Shown in pieces: positions 1 to 5,654 of a stretch of DNA of 18,451 nucleotides. The DNA is taken from assembly GCA_000493965.1 (NCBI GenBank), contig AWNV01000051.1, positions 81 through 18,531 of the forward strand. The letters are read 5' to 3'. This stretch comes from Candidatus Aminicenans sakinawicola JGI OTU-1. Lineage in GTDB: Bacteria; Acidobacteriota; Aminicenantia; Aminicenantales; Aminicenantaceae. The notes beneath the pieces are model-generated. The model ran no database searches. It saw only the letters and a list, made by a program, of their open reading frames with translations, and was not told the origin of the DNA. Made by a program: the position numbers and the translations under genes. Within the stretch, counting starts at the first letter, position 1. Every line of letters begins with the position of its first letter.

Positions 1-109
1 AGCCGATCTTACTGCATCTGCTTCGTTACAGGGCATTTGCGGTGGACGACCACAGCTGCATACCCTGTGCCTCGCATCTGTAGCAACCTCGACTCGTGAA
101 TAATCCAGG
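1..109 (+). repeat. Structured intergenic repeat, copy A (left part may be cut by the window edge)
   Basis: This stretch aligns without gaps to 1643-1751, with 92 of 109 bases identical by manual count. It contains the direct repeat GCATCTG at 14-20 and 74-80. It has an inner inverted repeat ACAGGG (28-33) with CCCTGT (63-68) and an apical GTGG/CCAC hairpin (42-45, 50-53). It ends in the short motif GTGAATAATCCAGG (96-109), nine bases before the stop codon of the minus-strand membrane protein gene. Most differences between the copies fall in the hairpin arms (31-70). The outer stem seen in copy B would begin two bases before the window. It is non-coding in all frames as far as can be seen. 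Its function is unknown; a REP/MITE-like repeat or a 3'-end RNA structure are both possible. Confidence 0.85.
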
Positions 110-117
110 TTAATAAA

Positions 118-378
118 CTATAAAGTATTGAAGAAATGAGTTCCTACACCTAATAATGCTACAAAGATAATCAAGTAAAGGGCTATGCCGATTACTGCCC
201 ATACAAGAGAAGCTTTTGCCCAATTGGCTTTGCTTATTTTTGTGTTTGAACCAAATGCCCAAACGAATAACAATACAATATTTACAAGTGGAATAGCTGC
301 CAGTAAAATGGTTACAAACCATTCCCCAAAGCTAACTTCCTTTAAAAGTGAGTTAGAAGTTACTTGATTTTGTTCCAT
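118..378 (-). CDS. Small integral membrane protein of unknown function, 86 aa
   Basis: The reading frame stays open upstream to 504, but the ATG at 376-378 is preceded by a strong ribosome-binding site (GGGAGG, 381-390 on the complement). The product is therefore taken as starting MEQNQVTSN. It has two hydrophobic segments, roughly residues 18-42 and 55-80. They are separated by a polar loop with the run WAFGSNTKISKANWAKASLVW. The WAFG-x-KSKANWAKASL pattern resembles small uncharacterised membrane proteins common in Firmicutes and other bacteria, but no function is known to me. The gene is divergent from the ADP-ribosylglycohydrolase homologue, with a 125-bp gap that holds a good minus-strand promoter. 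Its 3' end abuts repeat copy A. It is confidently a real gene of unknown role. Confidence 0.8.
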   Translation of the reverse strand: MEQNQVTSNSLLKEVSFGEWFVTILLAAIPLVNIVLLFVWAFGSNTKISKANWAKASLVWAVIGIALYLIIFVALLGVGTHFFNTL

Positions 379-404
379 AGAATTCCTCCCGTTCAATTTA
401 TATA

Positions 405-418
405 GAAAATAATCCAGG
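405..418 (-). repeat. Short repeat motif in the leader of the membrane protein gene
   Basis: On the plus strand this reads GAAAATAATCCAGG, one of several copies of the motif CCTGRWTTATTCAY in this window. On the minus strand the wider match ATTATCCTGGATTATT (408-423) is nearly the same as the sequence just after the ADP-ribosylglycohydrolase stop codon (1492-1507). The gene between them is thus flanked by inverted copies. The motif would lie early in the 5' leader of the membrane protein mRNA. Confidence 0.55.
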
Positions 419-431
419 ATAATAAAAGCTA

Positions 432-461
432 ATTTTAATAGAATTTGCCGCAACAAGTCAA
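432..461 (-). promoter_or_regulatory. Predicted sigma70-type promoter of the small membrane protein gene
   Basis: On the minus strand there is a -35 box TTGACT (456-461), an 18-nt spacer and a -10 box TAAAAT (432-437). This is a good match to the housekeeping consensus. The predicted start of transcription is near 425, giving a leader of about 47 nt before the ATG at 378. No equally good promoter was found for the divergent plus-strand gene. Confidence 0.55.
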
Positions 462-503
462 AATCCCGCTGATAAAAACGACAAAACAGATAAAGGATTA
501 ACA

Positions 504-1490
504 ATGCTCAATATATATAATGGCTGTCTTCTGGGACTTGCTATTGGAGATGTGCTTGGTGCTCCGGTTGACTTTCTTAGCTATCAGGAAATCATTAATC
601 TATATGGAAAGAATGGCATTAAAGACTTTTATGCCTGGGGAGGATTTAATCCTGGGTCATATACGAGTAATACGCAAATGTCGTTGGCTACAGCCGTTGG
701 ATGTATCAGGGCATACCAGAGAATGTTAAATAAGGGATTCTGTAATTCATCTGATATTGTTTACAAAAGGTATCTTGGTTGGCTTGACTCCCAAAATAAC
801 CCGAATCAGATAAGACGTCCAGAATATACAACGTTGAGCTCACTGCAGAGCGGGAAAAAAGGAACCATTGAAAATCCTGTTAATAATAGTAAAGGTTGTG
901 GCGGAGTAGTTCGTACAGCTCCAGTAGGTTTAGCTTTCCCCTCGGTCGCGGCTTTTAGAGAAGGATCTGAGTATGCTGCTACTACTCACGGACATCCTTC
1001 CGGATATCTGCCTGCAGGATTTTTTTCAGCATTAATAGCTCATATTATTGAGGGAAAAAAACTGTTTGAAGCAGTAGAGTTTTGTATAGACCGGCTAAAA
1101 ACTTATAAAGGACATCAAGAAACAGAGGAAAAAGTACGACTTGCCGTTGATCTATTTGTAAGTCAATTATCAGTTAAAAATGGAATTGAAATTATTGGGG
1201 AAGGATGGACTGGAGAAGAATCGTTGGCAATAGCATTGTTTTGCTCTTTAACACACGCTTGTGATTTTAAGAAAGGAGTTCAAACCGCTGTTAACCATTC
1301 TGGAGATAGCAGCTCAACAGGGGCAATCACAGGAGCGATATTGGGAACATTGCTTGGTGCAGAATCTATACCCAGGAACTGGATTCTGAAACTGGAAAAT
1401 TCTTACTCTATCAGCCAAATAGCTACGGATATGTTTAAGATATTTAGAAATAATAAGAGGCTGTCTTTTGAGAAATATCCAGTAGACTAA
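504..1490 (+). CDS. ADP-ribosylglycohydrolase (DraG/ARH) family protein with altered metal site, 328 aa
   Basis: The fold is recognised from family landmarks: GLAIGDVLGAP (residues 11-21), NSKGCGGVVRTAPVGLAFP in the middle, THGHPSGYLPAG, and NHSGDSSSTGAITGAILG near the C-terminus. The length (328 aa) is usual for the family. Active members remove ADP-ribose from protein side chains with two Mg ions held by a T-D-D-T motif and a G-D-S-D-S/T motif. Here these read T54-S55-N56-T57 and G267-D268-S269-S270-S271-T272, so three of the four ligand aspartates are replaced. The protein may be a pseudoenzyme, a binder of ADP-ribose or nucleotide, or an enzyme with another mechanism. The start is supported by AAAGGA at 492-497. 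The gene is flanked by inverted copies of a short repeat and lies near a macro-domain gene, which also concerns ADP-ribose. Confidence 0.85.
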   Translation: MLNIYNGCLLGLAIGDVLGAPVDFLSYQEIINLYGKNGIKDFYAWGGFNPGSYTSNTQMSLATAVGCIRAYQRMLNKGFCNSSDIVYKRYLGWLDSQNNPNQIRRPEYTTLSSLQSGKKGTIENPVNNSKGCGGVVRTAPVGLAFPSVAAFREGSEYAATTHGHPSGYLPAGFFSALIAHIIEGKKLFEAVEFCIDRLKTYKGHQETEEKVRLAVDLFVSQLSVKNGIEIIGEGWTGEESLAIALFCSLTHACDFKKGVQTAVNHSGDSSSTGAITGAILGTLLGAESIPRNWILKLENSYSISQIATDMFKIFRNNKRLSFEKYPVD

Positions 1491-1493
1491 TTA

Positions 1494-1524
1494 TCCTGAA
1501 TTATTCATAAAGAATGCCGATATT
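1494..1524 (+). repeat. Direct repeat unit, left copy
   Basis: The first 18 bases, TCCTGAATTATTCATAAA, are identical to 1755-1772. The next 13 bases match at 9 positions, so the unit is about 31 nt long (27/31 identical). It starts three bases after the ADP-ribosylglycohydrolase stop codon. The two copies are offset by 261 bp and enclose the palindromic segment and most of repeat copy B. Confidence 0.75.
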
Positions 1525-1631
1525 TTTATTTAACATTGATGAAATCTGCTTATCAGAATGATTTTTCGCATGATGGAGATAGCTGCTTTCTTTGTTAAAT
1601 TAAATTTTATTCTTATTATCGGCATTCTTTA
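1508..1631. repeat. Segment of 124 bp with perfect 15-bp terminal inverted repeats
   Basis: The left end TAAAGAATGCCGATA (1508-1522) is the exact reverse complement of 1617-1631. Further inward the arms stay similar with gaps: ATTTAAC near 1528-1534 pairs with GTTAAAT near 1594-1600. It has no credible gene. The ends and size are like those of a small non-autonomous element, but the flanks give no clear short target duplication, so this is a description and not a proven mobile element. It also acts structurally as a large hairpin between two convergent genes. Confidence 0.65.
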
Positions 1632-1642
1632 CCTTACAGGCG

Positions 1643-1751
1643 AGCCGATCTTACCGCATCTGCTTCGTTACAGCCCATTCGTGGTGAAGGACCACAACTT
1701 CATGTGCTGTGCCTCGCATCTGCAGCAAGCTTGGCTCGTGAATAACCCAGG
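1643..1751 (+). repeat. Structured intergenic repeat, copy B
   Basis: This is a gap-free relative of 1-109 (92/109 identical). The outer stem is formed by CGAGCCGATCTT (1641-1652) with AAGCTTGGCTCG (1727-1738), pairing at 10 of 12 positions. Inside are two GCATCTGC direct repeats (from 1657 and 1717), then ACAGC/GCTGT, then the hairpin GTGGT-GAAGG-ACCAC (1681-1695). One stem pair differs between the copies on both sides: G-C in copy A becomes C-G here. That is consistent with a structure kept by selection or with inheritance from a palindromic ancestor. The repeat ends in GTGAATAACCCAGG (1738-1751). Confidence 0.85.
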
Positions 1752-1769
1752 ACTTCCTGAATTATTCAT
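1738..1769. terminator. Hairpin between convergent genes, possible bidirectional transcript end
   Basis: GTGAATAACCCAGG (1738-1751) and CCTGAATTATTCAT (1756-1769) form a 14-bp inverted repeat with a 4-base loop (ACTT) and few mismatches. It lies 19 bases after the dipeptidase stop codon on the minus strand and downstream of the ADP-ribosylglycohydrolase on the plus strand. There is no long U-tract on either side, so a classical intrinsic terminator is not certain. A 3'-end stabiliser or a repeat-derived structure is also possible. Confidence 0.45.
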
Positions 1770-1785
1770 AAAAACTGCCGCTACT
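1755..1785 (+). repeat. Direct repeat unit, right copy
   Basis: This is the second copy of the 31-nt unit at 1494-1524 (18 identical bases, then 9 of 13). Its right end is three bases from the stop codon of the minus-strand dipeptidase gene. Its TAAAAACTGCCGCTA part is also a diverged relative of the 15-bp palindrome ends at 1508 and 1617. Confidence 0.7.
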
Positions 1786-1788
1786 ACA

Positions 1789-3243
1789 TCATCCAAGTGC
1801 AGCGAGAGATTTTGTCAGAAACTCCCAGAATTTTTCAACTGTGCCTATATGGACTCGTTCATCTGGAGAATGGGGGTTTTTAATAGTAGGACCGAAAGAT
1901 ATCATATCCATCCCTTGAAATTTTTCTCCTATTATTCCGCATTCAAGGCCTGCATGGATAGCTGCTATATTTCCATCTTTGTTAAAAGTCTTTTTATAGA
2001 CTTCTTTTAAAGTTTTTAGAAGTAGAGACTGAAGATTTGGTGTCCACCCAGGATATCCTTCTTCTTGAATGATTTTTGCTCCCACTGATTTGCTGATTTC
2101 GGCAATTGAATTTCGTGTGGACTCTAGAGCCGAAACTACTGAACTACGGGTACTGCAGATTATTTGAGCACTGTTTTTCATGGTTCTGACGACGGCAAGA
2201 TTTGTAGAAGTTTCCACGAGATCTTTCATTTCCGCATGCATTGAAATTACGCCATGAGGAATATCGGAAAGAAGCTTGATCAAAGTTTCCTGGGTTTCTT
2301 TAGTTAGAGGATCCTCAATGACATGTTCTTGTTCTTCGATTGAAAAAGATACTTCTGTTTCTACGGCCTTATATTCATTTTTTGCGCTTTCGAACTCTTT
2401 TTGAAACATAGACGAAAAAATATCTTTTTGTTCAGGTTCTAATATAAGGCAAGCCCATGCTTCTCTAGGGATAGCGTTGCGCAAATTTCCGCCATCGATA
2501 CTTACCAGATTAAATTGGATTTCATTGCTCATTTGTAAGAGTAGCCGGGAAAGTATTTTAATAGCATTTGCCCGCCCCTTGTTAATATCAACTCCTGAAT
2601 GTCCGCCTTTTAGTCCATAAATTTTAACCTTGTAGGTTTTTCCTTTGCTGCATTTTTCTCTTTCTAAAGGAAAGTCAATTTGACTATCTGCACCTCCGGC
2701 ACATCCTATTGTGAATTCTCCTTCGTCTTCGCTGTCTAAATTGAGAAGTCTTTTCCCTTTAAGAAAACCAGGCTGAATGCGGCTGGCTCCAATAAGTCCT
2801 CTTTCTTCGTCTATGGTAAAGAGACATTCTAAAGGAGGATGAATGAGTGTGTTATCTTCAAGGATTGCCAATGCAGCACAATCGCCTATACCGTTGTCTG
2901 CTCCAAGAGTTGTTCCTATAGCCTTGACCCATTCTCCCTTTATTTCTGCTTTAATGGGGTCTTTAGTAAAATCGTGATCTACGTCGGAGTTTTTTTCGCA
3001 GACCATATCCATGTGTCCTTGAAGGATGACCCCTTCTGCATTCTCAAGTCCAGAAGAAGATTTTTTTGAGATAACAATATTTCCAATATCATCCCTTTTC
3101 CATTCAAGATCCAAATCTTTTGCCACAGAGATAATATAGTCACCAATGGCTTTTTCGTTTCCCGAACAACGAGGGATTTTCAGGAATTCTTCAAAATGTT
3201 TCCAAAGAGAGTTTGGTTTGAGTGTTTTTAAACATGATGACAT
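1789..3243 (-). CDS. pepD: Aminoacyl-histidine dipeptidase (peptidase M20 family, PepD type), 484 aa
   Basis: This is a cytosolic zinc dipeptidase that splits Xaa-His dipeptides such as carnosine and other small peptides. The metal site is complete: GHMDM (His77, Asp79), the bridging Asp116 in GADNGIG, the catalytic Glu146-Glu147 in DEERGL, Asp170 in NLDSEDEGE, and the distal His458 in NPHSPDERVH. Length matches PepD (about 485 aa), including the dimerisation/lid domain in the middle. The start at 3243 has an AGGAGG site (3253-3258) spaced for good initiation. No signal peptide is present. It follows the macro-domain gene on the same strand after 98 bp, which contains a small perfect inverted repeat, so it may be co-transcribed or have its own promoter. 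The 3' end lies against the repeat cluster. Confidence 0.93.
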   Translation of the reverse strand: MSSCLKTLKPNSLWKHFEEFLKIPRCSGNEKAIGDYIISVAKDLDLEWKRDDIGNIVISKKSSSGLENAEGVILQGHMDMVCEKNSDVDHDFTKDPIKAEIKGEWVKAIGTTLGADNGIGDCAALAILEDNTLIHPPLECLFTIDEERGLIGASRIQPGFLKGKRLLNLDSEDEGEFTIGCAGGADSQIDFPLEREKCSKGKTYKVKIYGLKGGHSGVDINKGRANAIKILSRLLLQMSNEIQFNLVSIDGGNLRNAIPREAWACLILEPEQKDIFSSMFQKEFESAKNEYKAVETEVSFSIEEQEHVIEDPLTKETQETLIKLLSDIPHGVISMHAEMKDLVETSTNLAVVRTMKNSAQIICSTRSSVVSALESTRNSIAEISKSVGAKIIQEEGYPGWTPNLQSLLLKTLKEVYKKTFNKDGNIAAIHAGLECGIIGEKFQGMDMISFGPTIKNPHSPDERVHIGTVEKFWEFLTKSLAALG

Positions 3244-3324
3244 TTCTTATTTCCTCCTATTGAGATTAAAATATACTATATTCTTTATATAGAAAAAGAT
3301 ATTGACATAAAATTGATTCAGATT

Positions 3325-3341
3325 CAAGAGGAAATCTCTTG
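3325..3341. promoter_or_regulatory. Small perfect inverted repeat after the macro-domain gene
   Basis: CAAGAG-GAAAT-CTCTTG is a perfect 6-bp inverted repeat with a 5-base loop. It directly abuts the macro-domain stop codon (3342-3344), in the gap before pepD. The sequence that follows on the minus strand is not a clean U-run, so it may be a weak attenuator or a binding site. Its function is undetermined. Confidence 0.3.
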
Positions 3342-3905
3342 CTATTTGCCCTCCAAGGCTTCTTTATTCTGGATAATTATGGATAGTTTTTCAAGGGAAT
3401 TTTCAAATATAGAGTAGGCTTTATCTTTATAAAGACAGAAAATAATTTCCTTTGGGTATTCGTTTTTTTTAAGGAATTCTGCAGCGATTTTTAACATTAT
3501 TTCACTGCATTTTTGTATAGGAAAATGGAAAATTCCTGTGCTTATTGCTGGAAAGGCAATGCTTTTTATTTTCTTTTTGTTTGAAATTTTGAGGCTGTTT
3601 AATGTTGCTCTGGCCAGTTTATTAGCTTCATCTCCTTCCCCGTAGACTGGGCCTGCTGCATGAATAATATATTCTGCATTTAAGTTTCCTCCCCCTGTTA
3701 TTACTGCTTCTCCGACTTCTATAGGACCGATTTTATTGCATTCTTCCTGGATTGTAGGGCCCCCGAAATTCCTTATTGCTCCTGCAACTCCTCCTCCGAG
3801 GATTAAGGATCTATTTGCGGCATTAACGATTGCTTCGACATCGAGGAGTGCAATATTTTCTTTTATAAGTCTTAATTTGTTTCCGTTTATAAACAGTTCT
3901 TCCAT
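3342..3905 (-). CDS. Macro-domain protein (ADP-ribose binding, possible ADP-ribosyl or O-acetyl-ADP-ribose hydrolase), 187 aa
   Basis: This is a single macro domain with a short C-terminal tail. The visible landmarks are DVEAIVNAAN (Asp22 contacting adenine, Asn31 contacting the distal ribose), the phosphate loop GGGVAGAI (37-44), and the second loop PAISTGIFHFP (118-128). Bacterial macro domains bind ADP-ribose, and many deacylate O-acetyl-ADP-ribose or remove ADP-ribose from acidic residues. In MacroD/YmdB enzymes the first loop reads GGGVDGAI with a catalytic Asp. Here that position is Ala41, as in Af1521-like members, so the exact activity cannot be assigned. The start is supported by AGGGG upstream. 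A strong promoter sits in front of it. It is separated from the DraG homologue only by pepD, which hints at an ADP-ribose theme. Confidence 0.9.
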   Translation of the reverse strand: MEELFINGNKLRLIKENIALLDVEAIVNAANRSLILGGGVAGAIRNFGGPTIQEECNKIGPIEVGEAVITGGGNLNAEYIIHAAGPVYGEGDEANKLARATLNSLKISNKKKIKSIAFPAISTGIFHFPIQKCSEIMLKIAAEFLKKNEYPKEIIFCLYKDKAYSIFENSLEKLSIIIQNKEALEGK

Positions 3906-3942
3906 TGCTTTCCCCTGAAGAAATGAATTTTTTAGTCAGTAC

Positions 3943-3968
3943 AAGTTTAAGACTGTTATTATAAACTT
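3943..3968. promoter_or_regulatory. Inverted repeat overlapping the macro-domain promoter -10 region (possible operator)
   Basis: AAGTTTA (3943-3949) and TAAACTT (3962-3968) form a perfect 7-bp inverted repeat separated by 12 bases. The -10 box lies inside and overlaps its right arm, a position suited to a repressor site. No regulator gene is present in the window. The AT-rich composition makes a chance match possible. Confidence 0.35.
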
Positions 3969-3987
3969 AATTATTATATCAGGTCAA
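3958..3987 (-). promoter_or_regulatory. Predicted strong sigma70-type promoter for the macro-domain gene (and possibly pepD)
   Basis: On the minus strand there is a -35 box TTGACC (3982-3987), an 18-nt spacer and a perfect -10 box TATAAT (3958-3963). The -35 box overlaps the stop codon of the upstream formimidoyltransferase gene (3984-3986). Predicted transcription starts near 3951, about 46 nt before the ATG. This makes the macro-domain gene an independently transcribed unit within a same-strand block. Confidence 0.65.
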
Positions 3988-5654
3988 GATAAGCCCTTTT
4001 CCACAATTTCTTTAATCTCGTTGCTGAGTTTTACAGCTTTTTTATTTAACGAAGCAGCTTGTTTATTTATTTTTGACTTAAATTCTATATCCTGGATCTC
4101 GGGGAGATTTATCACGACATTATAATATGCTCCTTCGGCTCCAGCCTGGGCAGTAAGTCCTGCTACTCCGGCATCACTTATAGAATTTTTATTTCCGTTT
4201 AGAGCAATGTTTTTTGCAAGTTCCAGGGCATTAACACAATTTTTAAGCACTTGAAAAGGGATTAGAGTTGCTTCTTTTAGTGCTTCCTCTATTGCAGTGG
4301 ATTTTTCGATTTTTTGTTTATCTGTCTTTTTGGGAAGGTTGAATGCTGACATGACTTTATTAAAAGCTAGAGTGTCCTGATCGATTGCTTTTAGGAGTTC
4401 ATCTTTTAATGCTTGAGCAGTTATTGATAATTTATTCATTTCAGTCTGGACACTTTCATATCCTTTTTTGCCTACTGTGAGATTTGAAACCATAGAAGAG
4501 AGAGATGATGATAATGCTCCACATAAAGCAGCAGTGCTTCCTCCTCCAGGAGCAGGGGAGTCCATCGAAAGTTCATTTGCAAACTCACGCAGATTGAGTT
4601 TAAGAAGAGAATCTTTTACTTCTTGGAACTGATATTCAATAATTTTCTTTTGAGGGTCAAACCTACTAACATCGTTTAATCCCAATGATTGAACTGCTGT
4701 TTTTATGAGTTCTTCTTCTGGTAAGCCAGGGCATTTTCCCTGCTTTTCGAGGTAATATCTTCCTGCCATAATTAAAGCTTCTTTAGGGATCAAACCGACT
4801 AATTCGCTTCCTGTTACCCTAAGACCTATTTTTTCTGCTTCCTTTATTGCTTCATCGAAAACGAGATGGGGGGGAGAAACTTTATAATTTGTGAAATTGA
4901 TTGATATTTGAGCAATTCCATAATCTTCGATATACCAGCCAACAGCTTTAACTTCTTTAAATTTACCTGGAACCTTGATTGATTTCCCGTTTTCATCTCT
5001 TATGATCTGTCCTTTTTTATCTCTTTTTGCCCTTCCTTTCTCTCTTAGATTGAGAGCAATATGATGAACAAGTTTTCGGTCTCGTGTGTTTAGATTTATA
5101 TTATAAGCAATCAGAAATTCTCTTGCTCCGATTACTGTTGCTCCTGCTTTTGGATTAAAGATTGGATCGCCATAATCAGGAACCCAGTTAGGATCTTTAA
5201 GTTTTTCGACTAATCCTTCATATTCACCAGCTCTGATATTGGCCAGATTTTTTCTCTCAGGTTTTTGTGCTGCTTCTTCATATAAATAAACTGGGATTTT
5301 TAAATCTTTCGCAACTCTTTCTCCTAATTCATGAGCAAACCTGATACAATCTTCCATAGTTACGCCTGAAACAGGGACAAGTGGACATACATCTGTTGCT
5401 CCCATCCGGCTGTGAGCTCCTTTATGCTTTCTCATGTCAATTAATTCAGAAGCTTTCTTTATGGCCTTAAAAGCGGCTTCTTTAATTCCTTCAGGTGTAC
5501 CAATAAAAGTAACGACTGTTCTGTTAGTGGACTCCCCAGGATCTACATCGAGTAGAGTAACTTTAGGCGTGGATTCAATCTCTTTAACAATGACTTTAAT
5601 CTTTTCAAGGTCTCTTCCTTCGCTGAAATTAGGAACGCATTCAACGAGTTTCAT
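3984..5654 (-). CDS. ftcD: Bifunctional glutamate formimidoyltransferase / formimidoyltetrahydrofolate cyclodeaminase, 556 aa
   Basis: The protein moves the formimino group of formiminoglutamate to tetrahydrofolate and then releases ammonia to give 5,10-methenyl-tetrahydrofolate. This is the last step of one histidine-degradation route and a source of one-carbon units. Residues 1 to about 340 are the transferase: VECVPNFSEGRD at the N-terminus, and GAHSRMGATDVCP with His81 matching the catalytic His82 of the mammalian enzyme. A lysine-rich insert lies near residues 206-235. Residues from about 350 on are the helical cyclodeaminase, with the folate-binding loop PAPGGGSTAA at 367-376. Both halves are complete in one chain, as in mammals (541 aa). 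The ATG overlaps the stop codon of the preceding M16-like gene by 4 nt (ATGA), and AAGGAG precedes it, so translation is probably coupled. No other hut gene is in the window. Confidence 0.95.
   Translation of the reverse strand: MKLVECVPNFSEGRDLEKIKVIVKEIESTPKVTLLDVDPGESTNRTVVTFIGTPEGIKEAAFKAIKKASELIDMRKHKGAHSRMGATDVCPLVPVSGVTMEDCIRFAHELGERVAKDLKIPVYLYEEAAQKPERKNLANIRAGEYEGLVEKLKDPNWVPDYGDPIFNPKAGATVIGAREFLIAYNINLNTRDRKLVHHIALNLREKGRAKRDKKGQIIRDENGKSIKVPGKFKEVKAVGWYIEDYGIAQISINFTNYKVSPPHLVFDEAIKEAEKIGLRVTGSELVGLIPKEALIMAGRYYLEKQGKCPGLPEEELIKTAVQSLGLNDVSRFDPQKKIIEYQFQEVKDSLLKLNLREFANELSMDSPAPGGGSTAALCGALSSSLSSMVSNLTVGKKGYESVQTEMNKLSITAQALKDELLKAIDQDTLAFNKVMSAFNLPKKTDKQKIEKSTAIEEALKEATLIPFQVLKNCVNALELAKNIALNGNKNSISDAGVAGLTAQAGAEGAYYNVVINLPEIQDIEFKSKINKQAASLNKKAVKLSNEIKEIVEKGLS

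Noticed and set aside
118..504. Longer version of the small membrane protein, starting at 504
   Set aside because: The extra 42 residues cross the predicted promoter and lack a ribosome-binding site, whereas the internal ATG at 378 has an excellent one.
1508..1631. Insertion sequence remnant with a transposase
   Set aside because: The inverted ends are real, but the 124-bp interior encodes no transposase fragment and no clear target duplication is visible.
1..1785. CRISPR array or attachment site from the repeats
   Set aside because: Repeat copies are too few, too long and irregularly spaced for CRISPR, and no integrase, tRNA or cas gene is present.
1558..2010. Open frame of 150 codons on the plus strand
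   Set aside because: It runs through the palindromic segment and repeat copy B and then antisense to the 3' end of pepD, and it has no ribosome-binding site or family resemblance.
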